Shown piece by piece: positions 8,965 to 19,625 of a DNA stretch of 51,173 bases (its first letter is position 1; every line of letters begins with the position of its first letter). The notes below the pieces were generated by a model that saw only the letters and a program-made list of their open reading frames with translations, had not been told where the DNA came from and made no database searches. A program made the position numbers and the translations under genes. Source of the stretch: an uncultured Methylophilaceae bacterium (GTDB lineage Bacteria > Pseudomonadota > Gammaproteobacteria > Burkholderiales > Methylophilaceae); assembly GCA_903870995.1 (NCBI GenBank), contig CAIQFD010000012.1, positions 1-51,173 of the forward strand, in the 5' to 3' direction.

Positions 8965-10317
8965 CTACTTACCAATACAAAACTTACTGAAAATCTCGCC
9001 AAGTAAATCATCTGGCGTAAACTCACCCGTTACCGAACTCAAGGCATCTTGAGCCATCCGCAAGTTTTCAGCGACAATTTCAGATTGTTCAATGGCAGCG
9101 AGCGCCGCCTGAAGAAATTGGTCAACTTGTTTAATGGCATCCAAATGACGTGTTCTTGCCATAAAGACACCTTCACTCGTTGATTGCCACCCAACAATTT
9201 TAAGCAACGCCTCACGAAGCAAATCTACGCCGTCGCCCATTTTGGCAGACAAGTGAATATGGGGCTCGCCATCCAAATGCTCGACAAACGGGGACTTTTT
9301 AGCCAAATCAATCTTGTTGTGCACCCAGATTTTGGGCAAATCGCTCGGCAATCGCGCCAAAATCGACTTTTCTACCTCTGTAATACCATGAGCTGCATCA
9401 ACCAACAATAATGCGATGTTGGCGCTTTCTAGCGCTCGCCATGTTCTCGCGATGCCGAACTGTTCAATCTCATCTTCTGTCTCTCGAAGACCTGCCGTAT
9501 CAACGACATGGAGCGGTATTCCATTGATTTGAATTGCACTTTTAATCGTGTCTCGCGTGGTACCAGCGATGGAAGTCACAATTGCAACATCATCAGCGGC
9601 TAATTGATTAATCAAGCTTGATTTACCCACGTTAGGTTGGCCAACCAAAACTACGGTTAGCCCCTCACGTAATAAATTACCTTGTTTGGCTTCGTTATAG
9701 ATTTTTTGAAGATCAACCTGAACGTCTTCGATTTTTTTCTTCACATTTCCTTGGGAAATAAAATCGATCTCCTCTTCGGGAAAGTCTAAACAAGCCTCAA
9801 CGAACATTCTCAGTTCAATCAAACGCTGAAGAAGCACATTAATGCGATTTGAAAATTCACCCGATAACGAGCGCATTGCACTTCTTGCCGCTTCAGAGGT
9901 TGCCGCATTGATAACATCAGCAACAGCCTCAGCTTGTGCCAAATCCATCTTTTCATTGAGGTAGGCACGCCGAGTGAATTCACCAGGGGCAGCTTGACGG
10001 GCGCCAAGCGATAAACAGCGTGTTAATAGGATTTGTAGGAGAGCAGGGCCGCCGTGTGCTTGTAATTCCAGCACCTCCTCACCAGTATAAGAATTGGGAG
10101 CGGAATAGTAGATCGCAATCCCTTGATCTAACGTCTGGCCATCAGCATCTAGAAATGGAAGATATGCAGCGTATCGAGGTTTAGGGCATTGACCAAGAAT
10201 GGCCGTTGCAATTTGAACAACCGCAGGGCCTGAGACACGAACTACACCAATACCACCAGAGCCGGATGCTGTTGCAATCGCGGCTATGGTGTCGGCGTTA
10301 AGCTTAGCGGACTGCAT
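8965..10317 (-). CDS. mnmE: tRNA modification GTPase MnmE
   Basis: MnmE (TrmE) is the GTPase partner of MnmG in wobble-uridine modification. The 450-residue form starting [19 protein letters not shown] is chosen because AAGGA lies just upstream and family proteins begin this way; an in-frame ATG at 10347 would give 10 extra residues. The N-terminal folate-binding domain has [11 protein letters not shown]. The inserted G domain has the P-loop GQPNVGKSS (226-234), the AGTTRD switch and the HNKID specificity motif. The protein ends in the conserved FCIGK with the invariant C-terminal cysteine. Its 5' end overlaps yidC by 14 bp. Confidence 0.97.
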   Translation of the reverse strand: MQSAKLNADTIAAIATASGSGGIGVVRVSGPAVVQIATAILGQCPKPRYAAYLPFLDADGQTLDQGIAIYYSAPNSYTGEEVLELQAHGGPALLQILLTRCLSLGARQAAPGEFTRRAYLNEKMDLAQAEAVADVINAATSEAARSAMRSLSGEFSNRINVLLQRLIELRMFVEACLDFPEEEIDFISQGNVKKKIEDVQVDLQKIYNEAKQGNLLREGLTVVLVGQPNVGKSSLINQLAADDVAIVTSIAGTTRDTIKSAIQINGIPLHVVDTAGLRETEDEIEQFGIARTWRALESANIALLLVDAAHGITEVEKSILARLPSDLPKIWVHNKIDLAKKSPFVEHLDGEPHIHLSAKMGDGVDLLREALLKIVGWQSTSEGVFMARTRHLDAIKQVDQFLQAALAAIEQSEIVAENLRMAQDALSSVTGEFTPDDLLGEIFSKFCIGK

Positions 10318-11959
10318 TTCCTTTTTTCTTAGCAAGGGCAGCAGCATGAATCAAATGATTGATACGTGCTTGTTGTGCAATCGACAACACATTATTCACT
10401 AACCAGTAAAGGACCAAACCGGCAGGGAAGAAGAAGAAGAATACGCTAAACGCAAGCGGCATGATCATCATCACCTTCGCTTGCACAGGATCTGCAGGCT
10501 TAGGATTCAGCTTCGTTTGAATAATCATTGAAATGCCCATCAAGATAGGCAACAGTCCAATTGGCATGTTGCCTAGGAATGAGATATGGCCAAATAGTGT
10601 ATCTGGCGCTGAGAGGTCTTTAATCCATAGAATAAAGGGTGCATGACGCATCTCGACACTGGCAAGTAGCATCCAATAAAGCGAAATAAAGACAGGGATC
10701 TGTACCAAGATAGGTAAACATCCACCCATCGGATTAATTTTTTCTTTCTTGTAGAGCTCCATCATCGCTTGTTGCATTTTTTGGCGGTCATCACCAAACT
10801 TTTCTTTTAAGCTTTGCAAGCGTGGTGCTAACTCGCGCATTTGTGCCATGTTGCGATAGCCAGATGCAGAAAGCGGGTAAAAAGCGAGTTTGATGAGGAC
10901 TGTTAACAAGATAATAGCGAAGCCCCAATTACCAACAAGGCTTTGAATCATCGACAAGATCATGAAGAGCGGTGATGCGATAAAACTTAACCAGCCGTAA
11001 TCAACAGTGTATTCAAGTCCTGGCGCTGCCTTAACAAGCTCGCTATGTGTTTGTGGACCAACATAGAGCTTAGCATTAAGCTCTTTAGTAGCACCAGGTG
11101 CTACAGAAGGTAAGTTAGACTTCGTACCAATCGCATAAATTTTATTGCCAAGATCTTTAGTGTAGAACTCTTGCGCTTCTTTTGTTTGAGGAATCCAAGC
11201 GCTCACAAAGTAATGCTGTACCAAACCAATCCAGCCATCTTTTGCCAATTTAGAGAGTGGCTCTTTCGCCATATCCCCAAATTTAATCTTTTTGTATTTA
11301 TCCGCATCAGTGAAATACGCGCCACCTGTGAAGGTAGGCATCATCTTAGTACCCTGATTTGATTCACTATCATGGATAATTTGATAGTAGGCAAGTGGAT
11401 CAACAGCAGCGGATGAACCGTTATTGATTACCTGATCAACCTTGACCTCATAACTACCACGCACAAATGTATACGTCTTAGTCAACTTAACGCCTGCAGG
11501 ACTTACCCAATCAAGCGATACTTTTAATTCATTTTGGTCAGCCGCCATTTGGTAGGCGTTCGCAGCGCTAGTGAATACTTCCTTATGCGTGGCTAAACCA
11601 TCAATCGCAATACCAGACTGAACGACATAAACAGATGGCGCGATTTGATCACTCAATAGTACAAAGTTATCGGCATCTGAGTTATCAGCGCGATGCTGTG
11701 TTAACTCTAACTTACGAAGGTCACCACCCATGGTGTCAATTTCAGCTTTAAACAAATCTGTTTGCACTGAAACGCGCTTATCTGTTTGAAGACGGAATTG
11801 CGTTTCTTTATCAACGGCCGCTGTCGTGGCTTTAGTTGGGGTGTCTTCTTGAGTTGTCGCCACAGGCGCAACCGGCATATGTTTTTCTTGCCATGAATTC
11901 CAAAAAAACAAAATTGAGAATGACAAAACAACAAACAAAATCAGTCTTTTAACGTCCAT
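10304..11959 (-). CDS. yidC: Membrane protein insertase YidC
   Basis: YidC inserts and folds inner-membrane proteins, alone or with SecYEG; subunits a and c of ATP synthase are known clients. The 551-residue protein has an N-terminal membrane anchor ([19 protein letters not shown]), a large periplasmic beta domain (about 50-330) and the conserved five-helix insertase core. Core landmarks are [15 protein letters not shown] and the MNPMGG-like turn [21 protein letters not shown]. The C-terminus is positively charged. It lies in the rpmH-rnpA-yidD-yidC-mnmE series. Confidence 0.97.
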   Translation of the reverse strand: MDVKRLILFVVLSFSILFFWNSWQEKHMPVAPVATTQEDTPTKATTAAVDKETQFRLQTDKRVSVQTDLFKAEIDTMGGDLRKLELTQHRADNSDADNFVLLSDQIAPSVYVVQSGIAIDGLATHKEVFTSAANAYQMAADQNELKVSLDWVSPAGVKLTKTYTFVRGSYEVKVDQVINNGSSAAVDPLAYYQIIHDSESNQGTKMMPTFTGGAYFTDADKYKKIKFGDMAKEPLSKLAKDGWIGLVQHYFVSAWIPQTKEAQEFYTKDLGNKIYAIGTKSNLPSVAPGATKELNAKLYVGPQTHSELVKAAPGLEYTVDYGWLSFIASPLFMILSMIQSLVGNWGFAIILLTVLIKLAFYPLSASGYRNMAQMRELAPRLQSLKEKFGDDRQKMQQAMMELYKKEKINPMGGCLPILVQIPVFISLYWMLLASVEMRHAPFILWIKDLSAPDTLFGHISFLGNMPIGLLPILMGISMIIQTKLNPKPADPVQAKVMMIMPLAFSVFFFFFPAGLVLYWLVNNVLSIAQQARINHLIHAAALAKKKGNAVR

Positions 11960-11990
11960 ATTTATTTTCGTCTTTACACTAAAGTATTAA

Positions 11991-12200
11991 TTAAGGGATA
12001 GGGTCATGACCGCCAACATGCCAAGGGTGGCATTTTAACAATCGGCGCACGGTATAAAAAGAGCCTTTGATGGCACCATACTTTTCAATCGACAAATAAG
12101 CATAGTGCGAGCAGGTTGGACTAAAGCGGCATTGTTGGCCCATGAGCGGGCTTAGAAGGCGTTGATAGCATCTAATCATAAACAATAAAATTTTAGCCAA
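11991..12200 (-). CDS. yidD: Membrane protein insertion efficiency factor YidD
   Basis: This 69-residue protein has the family core MIRCYQRLLSPLMGQQCRF followed by SPTCSHYAYLSIEKYG and the C-terminal RLLKCHPWHVGGHDPIP. Three conserved cysteines are present. It is a small amphipathic protein thought to help YidC. It lies 25 bp after rnpA and 31 bp before yidC, its standard position. Confidence 0.95.
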   Translation of the reverse strand: MAKILLFMIRCYQRLLSPLMGQQCRFSPTCSHYAYLSIEKYGAIKGSFYTVRRLLKCHPWHVGGHDPIP

Positions 12201-12225
12201 TATTTTCTCTGTATTTCAAAATCAA

Positions 12226-12579
12226 TCAAGCCTGCGATCTGCTTTTCAGCTTAGCGATTAGCATATCAAACTCTTGGACAATTTCATTGTAATTTTTAGC
12301 GTTAAATGGCTTTTGTGGGCGAATGACTAAATCTAGATGGCTAAAGTTAGTCTTATTTCGCCTAAACAACTCTCGCAAGACCCGGCGCATATAGTTACGA
12401 TCCACAGACAGTTTCGCTACTTTTTTGCTCACCACAAGGCCAAGGCGGGCGTGGTGACGGGAGTTGTTCCGATAATTGATGACTAAGGTCGCGCCTGAAA
12501 TGCGCTTGCGGAAATTAAAAACGGATGAAAAATCATCCGTTTTTAATAATCTTAATTCACTTGGAAATTTAAAATTCAT
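12226..12579 (-). CDS. rnpA: Ribonuclease P protein component
   Basis: This is the basic protein subunit that helps the RNase P RNA trim tRNA 5' leaders. The 117-residue protein has the RNR-like motif around LSVDRNYMRRVLRELFRRN, the hallmark of the family, and the upstream ARLGLVVSKKVAKL strand. It follows rpmH by 51 bp, a near-universal pairing. The RNase P RNA gene is not in this window. Confidence 0.95.
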   Translation of the reverse strand: MNFKFPSELRLLKTDDFSSVFNFRKRISGATLVINYRNNSRHHARLGLVVSKKVAKLSVDRNYMRRVLRELFRRNKTNFSHLDLVIRPQKPFNAKNYNEIVQEFDMLIAKLKSRSQA

Positions 12580-12630
12580 ACTTACCTAATTCTTCGACAC
12601 AGTGTTTAACCGTGTGATCAGGTAAGGAAA

Positions 12631-12765
12631 TTATACAGCTAAGCGAGCACGGCCCTTAGCACGACGAGCAGCAATCACTGCGCGACCACCACGAGTTTTC
12701 ATGCGAACTAAAAAACCATGTGTGCGTGCACGACGTACTTTAGATGGTTGATAGGTGCGTTTCAT
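12631..12765 (-). CDS. rpmH: 50S ribosomal protein L34
   Basis: This 44-codon gene encodes L34. The product begins [19 protein letters not shown], continues with [11 protein letters not shown], and ends KGRARLAV, as in almost all bacterial L34 proteins. It is highly basic. GGAG lies upstream of the start with normal spacing (gatgacttctaggtcat precedes it on the plus strand). It heads the rnpA-yidD-yidC-mnmE operon, divergent from dnaA. Confidence 0.97.
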   Translation of the reverse strand: MKRTYQPSKVRRARTHGFLVRMKTRGGRAVIAARRAKGRARLAV

Positions 12766-12810
12766 TATATTTCTCCGATGACTTCTAGGTCATTTGATGC
12801 AAAGGGCGTA

Positions 12811-12840
12811 ATTAAACCCCAATATGACTCAACGTGTCAA
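12811..12840 (-). promoter_or_regulatory. Predicted rpmH operon promoter
   Basis: On the minus strand, TTGACA (complement of 12835-12840) and TTTAAT (complement of 12811-12816) are 18 bp apart. That puts the start of transcription about 40 bp before the rpmH start codon. Confidence 0.55.
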
Positions 12841-12895
12841 TCAATATTTTACAAATAAATGCTTATAAAACAGCTGTGAATTTAACACTTTTGTC

Positions 12896-12904
12896 TGTGG
12901 ATAA
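12896..12904 (-). promoter_or_regulatory. DnaA box upstream of dnaA
   Basis: TGTGGATAA is the exact reverse complement of the consensus DnaA box TTATCCACA. It lies about 130 bp upstream of dnaA in the AT-rich rpmH-dnaA gap, where DnaA autoregulation is usual. I found no second perfect box in this gap, so the main origin signals appear to be on the other side of dnaA. Confidence 0.8.
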
Positions 12905-13031
12905 GTTTTGTTAAACAAGCTAGAATGGCAGCAATAATTTTAACAAACAAACACAGTCCGAATTTTACATTAATTTGATAAATCAACAAGTTAATAAAAT
13001 TAATTTGGAATCTTAGGGTTTCTGGTAATTC

Positions 13032-14438
13032 ATGAACAATTTTTGGGTCGCCTGCCTTGGACGTTTTGAAGAAGAACTGTCCGCGCAGCAATTTAACACG
13101 TGGATAAAGCCACTACACTTTAAGGTTGATGATCAATCCTTAACGCTGTTCGCGCCCAATCGTTTTGTTCAGCAGTGGGTGAAGGATAAGTTTTTATCTA
13201 GGGTGGTCGACTTTGCCAAGGAAAACCTCAGTCATCCCATCACTGTTGACGTAGTGTTGCTAGAAAACCACGCCGACGACAACATCAAAAGCATTGATAG
13301 TGTCATGTCAGGTACCGCTAAAAAGACAGCGGCAAAACCAGCTGCGGCCGCGGAAACAAAAAAAGTCGACAAAAGCGCCCCAAAAGAAGTGCCCAGTAAA
13401 AAATATAAAATATCCGAGAACTCCGGATTAAACCCAGCCTTTAATTTTGGTAACTTGGTCACGGGTAAAGCCAACCAACTTGCGCGAGCTGCTGCAGTCC
13501 AAATCGCAGAGAATCCAGGTAATGCTTACAACCCCCTCTTTATTTATGGTGGGGTGGGGCTTGGTAAAACCCATTTATTGCAAGCCATCGGCAATCACTT
13601 AAAGGAGTTGCGACCTGAGGCTAAGATTAAGTACCTTCATGCTGAGCGCTATGTTTCAGATGTGGTAAAAGCTTATGAACATAAGTCATTTGATGAGTTT
13701 AAGCGTCTCTATCATTCACTTGATATGTTGTTGATTGATGATATTCAATTCTTTGCAAAGAAAACCCGCACACAGGAAGAGTTCTTTTACGCATTCAACT
13801 CACTGATTGAGTCTAAAAAACAGATCATCATCACATGTGATACCTATCCGAAAGAAATTGAGGATATGGATGAGCGTTTACGTACAAGGTTTAGCTGGGG
13901 ATTAACGGTCGCTGTTGAACCTCCTGAGCTGGAGATGCGTGTCGCCATTCTGCTTAAGAAGGCGGAAGAGGCCAATATTACATTGAATGAAGAGGTTGCC
14001 TTCTTCGTTGCAAAACAGATTAGATCTAGCGTGCGAGAGTTAGAGGGCGCACTTAATCGTATTGTGGCTATGTCTAAATTCACTGGTCATCAGATTGATG
14101 TGCTCCTAGCTAAAGAAGCACTAAAAGACTTAATCGCTGTGCGCGGCAGGCAAATTACCATTGAATACATTCAAAAAACCGTGGCTGATTATTACAAAAT
14201 CAAGGTTGCGGAGATGTATAGCAAAAAACGGACTCGTAATTTTGCGAGGCCGAGACAAATTGCCATGGCTTTAACAAGGGAGTTGACCAACCACAGCTTC
14301 CCTGAGATTGGAGAGGCGTTTGGTAGCCGCCATCACACAACGGTGATGCATGCCTGTGATGAAATGGAACAGCTCCGCCAAAACGATCAGACCATCGCAC
14401 GAGATATTGCTTTTTTAGTGCAGGTGATTCGAGACTAG
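13032..14438 (+). CDS. dnaA: Chromosomal replication initiator protein DnaA
   Basis: DnaA opens the origin and loads the replicative helicase. The 468-residue protein has domain I (1-75, with FNTWIKPL), a lysine/alanine-rich linker (about 90-125), the AAA+ domain III with Walker A GGVGLGKT (173-180) and Walker B LLIDDIQFF (233-241), the arginine-finger helix, and the DNA-binding domain IV with the signature EIGEAFGSRHHTTVMHA near the end. All catalytic landmarks are intact. The ribosome site is weak. It is divergent from rpmH and followed by oriC and dnaN. Confidence 0.98.
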   Translation: MNNFWVACLGRFEEELSAQQFNTWIKPLHFKVDDQSLTLFAPNRFVQQWVKDKFLSRVVDFAKENLSHPITVDVVLLENHADDNIKSIDSVMSGTAKKTAAKPAAAAETKKVDKSAPKEVPSKKYKISENSGLNPAFNFGNLVTGKANQLARAAAVQIAENPGNAYNPLFIYGGVGLGKTHLLQAIGNHLKELRPEAKIKYLHAERYVSDVVKAYEHKSFDEFKRLYHSLDMLLIDDIQFFAKKTRTQEEFFYAFNSLIESKKQIIITCDTYPKEIEDMDERLRTRFSWGLTVAVEPPELEMRVAILLKKAEEANITLNEEVAFFVAKQIRSSVRELEGALNRIVAMSKFTGHQIDVLLAKEALKDLIAVRGRQITIEYIQKTVADYYKIKVAEMYSKKRTRNFARPRQIAMALTRELTNHSFPEIGEAFGSRHHTTVMHACDEMEQLRQNDQTIARDIAFLVQVIRD

Positions 14439-14533
14439 AAAGTAGATTTAAGCAGTAAGTTAAGTTGTAGATAAGCTGTGGGTGAAATTTGCATCTAACG
14501 TTATTTTGGTAAAACGTATAAAATGTTAACAAA

Positions 14534-14542
14534 TTATCCACA
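14534..14542 (+). promoter_or_regulatory. DnaA box (consensus)
   Basis: This is an exact TTATCCACA on the plus strand within the dnaA-dnaN gap, 87 bp upstream of the DnaA-trio tract. Confidence 0.85.
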
Positions 14543-14628
14543 AGATTTTATTGAGTTTTACTATGATTTAATTGATATGTAATGTAATGATTTAATTAAT
14601 AAAAAATACATATCAACAGATTTTTCGA

Positions 14629-14646
14629 CTATTACTACTATTATTA
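14629..14646. promoter_or_regulatory. DnaA-trio tract of the origin
   Basis: The plus strand reads CTATTACTACTATTATTA. The complementary strand, read 3' to 5', is GAT-AAT-GAT-GAT-AAT-AAT: six consecutive triplets fitting the DnaA-trio consensus 3'-(G/A)A(T/A)-5'. It is followed directly by the AT-rich stretch AATATATTTATATATTA, the expected unwinding element. An imperfect box-like sequence ATATCAACA sits about 10 bp upstream of the tract. Confidence 0.75.
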
Positions 14647-14675
14647 AATATATTTATATATTAGGTTTTTAAAAC

Positions 14676-15779
14676 ATGAACATTAAAATAAACCGTGAAA
14701 CACTCTTAAAACCACTTTCTTCTGTCAGTAGTATTGTTGAAAGACGTCATACATTACCGATTCTTTCAAATCTATTGTTAGAAGCAAAAAGTGATCAATT
14801 AGTGCTCACGGCAACAGATTTGGAAATGCAAATCTCTTTGGCGATTAACACACCGATTGGTGCTGAGTTATCGACGACTATTTCTGCAAAGAAACTCTTA
14901 GATATTTGTCGCGCACTGCCTGAGAATACTGAGATTAATATGGCAACGACGGATAGTCGTGTTGCTGTTAAAGCGGGTAAGAGTAAATTCAATTTACAAA
15001 CATTACCTGCTGTAGATTATCCAGTGATGACCAAGGCGGTTGGTACTGACACTGTGACCATCAGTATTCCACAAAACACCTTAAAAGCCTTATTCAAACA
15101 AGTTGAGTTTGCGATGGCACAACAAGATATCCGTTATTACTTGAACGGATTGTTGTTTGAGATTGATGGTAACCGTTTGAACATCGTGGGAACAGATGGT
15201 CATCGTTTAAGCTTCACATCAACAGAATTATCTAGATCTTATGATAAGCACAACATCATCATCCCAAGAAAAACCATTATTGAGTTGATCAAGTTGCTGG
15301 ATGATAGCGACAACGAGGTGAGTGTTGAGGTTTCAACAACACAGGTAAACTTCAGCTTTAATGATATTAAATTAATCACGAAAGTGATTGACGGTAAATT
15401 CCCAGATTACACCCGCGTCATTCCTGTGGGTCATCAAAACAACTTCACCGTTGATAGAATGATGGTGTTACTTGCCATGCAACGTGCCTCAATTCTCTCT
15501 AACGAAAAGTATCGTGGTATTCGCATGGTATTAGGCATGAATAGCTTACGCTTGATCAGTACTAACAGTGAACAAGAAGAAGCGGAAGAGGAATTGGAGA
15601 TCAACTATTCGGGTGACACATTGGATATTGGTTTTAATGTGACCTACTTAATTGATGTGCTGAACAATGTCAGCAACCCTGAAGTGGTATTCTCGTTTGC
15701 TGATGCAAACAGCAGCTGTTTGGTGACGGTACCAAATGATGAGAACTACAAGTATGTTGTGATGCCGATGCGCATTTAA
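14676..15779 (+). CDS. dnaN: DNA polymerase III subunit beta (sliding clamp)
   Basis: The beta clamp encircles DNA and tethers polymerase III and many other factors. The 367-residue protein is the normal length, with three repeated clamp domains. Landmarks are VERRHTLPILSNLLLEA near the N-terminus, GTDGHRLSF in the middle, and the C-terminal PMRI that forms part of the partner-binding pocket. The start codon sits at the edge of the AT-rich unwinding element, and the ribosome site is weak. Confidence 0.98.
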   Translation: MNIKINRETLLKPLSSVSSIVERRHTLPILSNLLLEAKSDQLVLTATDLEMQISLAINTPIGAELSTTISAKKLLDICRALPENTEINMATTDSRVAVKAGKSKFNLQTLPAVDYPVMTKAVGTDTVTISIPQNTLKALFKQVEFAMAQQDIRYYLNGLLFEIDGNRLNIVGTDGHRLSFTSTELSRSYDKHNIIIPRKTIIELIKLLDDSDNEVSVEVSTTQVNFSFNDIKLITKVIDGKFPDYTRVIPVGHQNNFTVDRMMVLLAMQRASILSNEKYRGIRMVLGMNSLRLISTNSEQEEAEEELEINYSGDTLDIGFNVTYLIDVLNNVSNPEVVFSFADANSSCLVTVPNDENYKYVVMPMRI

Positions 15780-15795
15780 TGTTCCACGTGAAACA
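15780..15795. promoter_or_regulatory. parS site 3 between dnaN and gyrB
   Basis: TGTTCCACGTGAAACA differs from the canonical parS by a single T-to-C change at position 5, a variant tolerated by ParB in other bacteria. It begins immediately after the dnaN stop codon, in the 49-bp gap before gyrB. Confidence 0.85.
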
Positions 15796-15819
15796 AACTA
15801 AAACGTAACTTAAACCTAA

Positions 15820-18237
<2,418 letters not shown>

Positions 18238-18256
18238 TTTTGTAGGATCCCGTTGG

Positions 18257-18310
18257 AAATGAGATTTATCCCATAAAACGAGATTTTCCCACTGAAATGA
18301 AATTTTAAAA
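18257..18310. repeat. Three imperfect direct repeats with 19-bp period
   Basis: Related units start at 18257 (AAATGAGATTTATCCCA), 18276 (AAACGAGATTTTCCCA) and 18295 (AAATGAAATTTTA), exactly 19 bp apart, just after gyrB. Multiple short terminal repeats of this style are found at the ends of IS21-family insertion sequences, so this may be a leftover IS end. No istA or istB remains are seen. The last unit overlaps the gyrB terminator. Confidence 0.5.
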
Positions 18311-18344
18311 AGGAAAAGACCATAACGGTTCTTTTCCTTTTTTT
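18307..18344 (+). terminator. Rho-independent terminator after gyrB
   Basis: The arm AAAAAGGAAAAGACC pairs with GGTTCTTTTCCTTTTT across a short loop (one bulged T), ending in a run of T residues. Because the stem base is A/T-only, it could work from both strands. Confidence 0.75.
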
Positions 18345-18463
18345 ATGGTTCAAATCTTAAGGATTGTTAAATCGATAAAAATTTATCCAATGATGGTAGC
18401 CGTCAGATAGTAAAAATATCGCTATGGTGATTAAAACGCATTTATTGGCCATGGTTTAATTCT

Positions 18464-18712
18464 GCAAATGCAGGGGTGATGCTCAGCGATATTGTTCCGA
18501 AGGAGGGCATACAGAATGACTTGTTTAGCCAGCCATCTATCAATCTTAAGTCTGAGGCTTTAATGTCCGCAATGGATGCTATCAATCGCAAGATGGGGCG
18601 TGAGTCCATCAAGCTTGCGAGTGAAGGATTTAAAAGGCCTTGGAAGATGAGGCAGGAGAATAAGAGCCCGAACTATACGACAGATTGGGGTGGGGTAATC
18701 ATTTCTTTTTAA
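18464..18712 (+). pseudogene. umuC: Remnant of umuC (C-terminal DUF4113 part of DNA polymerase V catalytic subunit)
   Basis: About 80 codons encode a clear UmuC C-terminal DUF4113 segment. GVMLSDIVPKEGIQNDLFSQ is followed by SEALMSAMDAINRKMGR, EGFKRPWKMRQE and the end SPNYTTDW. Only the last fifth of a UmuC of about 420 residues is present. The catalytic palm and fingers are missing, and the frame has a stop at 18428 just before the homology. It is not a working polymerase. Presumably an insertion or deletion between gyrB and this point removed the rest, and umuD is not present. The fragment marks the left part of the accessory region. Confidence 0.85.
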
Positions 18713-19242
18713 TTTTTCGAGCTTTAGCTATTGTGCTATCTTGCATTCCCTTAACTTTTCTTTCAACTTTAAGATAATAATGGACTATTGGTAGCTCTGT
18801 TTTTTTAGGTTATGTGCTCTCTCTAGGCGGCTCTCAAGATTATTGTTTTTTATTCCAAGGGAATGGGTTTTAGGTTTTTTTTAGGGACACATAGCAAGCA
18901 ACAAACCCTAGCTTCATGTTGTTTGGGTTCTTGCTGATCTGTTAGTTCCGTCTGTAAAAAGTATGAATATCAATATTTGGTAACTTGACGAATTTCGTCA
19001 GTACGGAATTTAGTTGGCGATTAAGTATGTTGATGTGAGTGTTTTCTATTTATTCTGTCCTGAGGGTAGTATTTTGGTAAACGCGCTCACGTGCGAACGT
19101 TATCCGATTTGGTGAATATCAGCATCAATAGGGGCCTTTAACGACGATGGCCAACTAGACGTCAACAACTTCTAAGCTCGCCCAAGCTTACGTCATAGAC
19201 GGTTAATAGACCAAAACAAGCAAAGCGCCATCACTGATAGAG
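18713..19242. other. Gene-free stretch in the accessory region
   Basis: I find no convincing protein gene or known RNA in these 530 bp. Visible features are a 15-bp palindrome TGACGAATTTCGTCA (18986-19000) and a distant 9-bp inverted pair, CATTCCCTT (18744-18752) and AAGGGAATG (18857-18865), which may be chance. It probably derives from decayed mobile DNA. Confidence 0.5.
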
Positions 19243-19287
19243 GTGCTCCACACAAACGCTACAGTCAAGCTGTAGGTATTGGAGCAC
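19243..19287. other. Two-tier stem-loop upstream of the relaxase gene
   Basis: Outer arms GTGCTCCA (19243-19250) and TGGAGCAC (19280-19287) are perfect, and an inner stem CTACAG/CTGTAG (19259-19264, 19270-19275) has a 5-nt loop. The outer right arm contains GGAG, placed 7 nt before an ATG at 19292, so the stem would hide that ribosome site in RNA. Alternatively, as a DNA cruciform 340 bp before a relaxase gene, it is a candidate nic region. Function is inferred only. Confidence 0.45.
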
Positions 19288-19529
19288 AAACATGAAAATT
19301 TATATAGTAGTAAAAATTGCTCAAAACTTGACGCTGTGCCTGCCTGGGCCTTCTAGCAGGCTCCTAAATCCCCATCCCCAACACCCGCCTCGAACTCACG
19401 ATGCATGTGCTTCTGTCACGTCTAACAATGGCTTTATTCTGTTGGACCTTCACTCGCATTTGAGGTTTTGGTTACCGGCAATCACTTTGGTTTTTCATCT
19501 TAGAACCTGCGCTTATTCTACTGAAGGTG

Positions 19530-19572
19530 AAATCTCAATAAGCATAGTCGGTCTCTATGCTTATTGAGATTT
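19530..19572. terminator. Perfect 18-bp hairpin followed by T-rich tail, upstream of the relaxase gene
   Basis: Left arm AAATCTCAATAAGCATAG (19530-19547), 7-nt loop and right arm CTATGCTTATTGAGATTT (19555-19572) pair perfectly, followed by TGTTTTGC. It has the look of a rho-independent terminator for a transcript ending 50 bp before the relaxase gene. A perfect repeat just upstream of a MobV gene could equally be part of an oriT. I cannot decide between these. Confidence 0.5.
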
Positions 19573-19625
19573 TGTTTTGCTAGTGTCGGTTTCTATCAGT
19601 CTTTTTTAATTTCTAAGGGGATTTT

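Larger units (their letters stand above)
14439..14675. other. Candidate chromosomal replication origin (oriC) between dnaA and dnaN
   Basis: This 237-bp gap contains a perfect DnaA box TTATCCACA at 14534-14542, a one-mismatch box on the minus strand (TGTAGATAA, 14466-14474), and a weaker one at 14477-14485 (TGTGGGTGA). These are followed by a DnaA-trio tract at 14629-14646 and a very AT-rich stretch up to the dnaN start. The order boxes, trio, AT-rich unwinding element matches the basal unwinding system described for Bacillus subtilis. Origin function is inferred from this arrangement and from the surrounding dnaA-dnaN-gyrB and parS sites. Confidence 0.85.

Noticed and set aside
12882-13091. 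69-codon minus-strand frame over the dnaA start
   Set aside because: It overlaps the dnaA start and the DnaA box and has no family features.
18476-18712. Independent small gene of 78 codons
   Set aside because: It aligns with the UmuC C-terminus, which explains it as a fragment.
19340-19440. tRNA-like sequence on the minus strand (GAGTTCGAGGC, resembling a T-loop)
   Set aside because: No matching acceptor, anticodon or D arms could be folded around it.
19292-19567. 91-codon frame with a good ribosome site
   Set aside because: The product is rich in Pro, His, Leu and Ser with no domain-like pattern, and its end lies in a hairpin. I treat the stretch as a possible RNA or control unit and do not call a protein.
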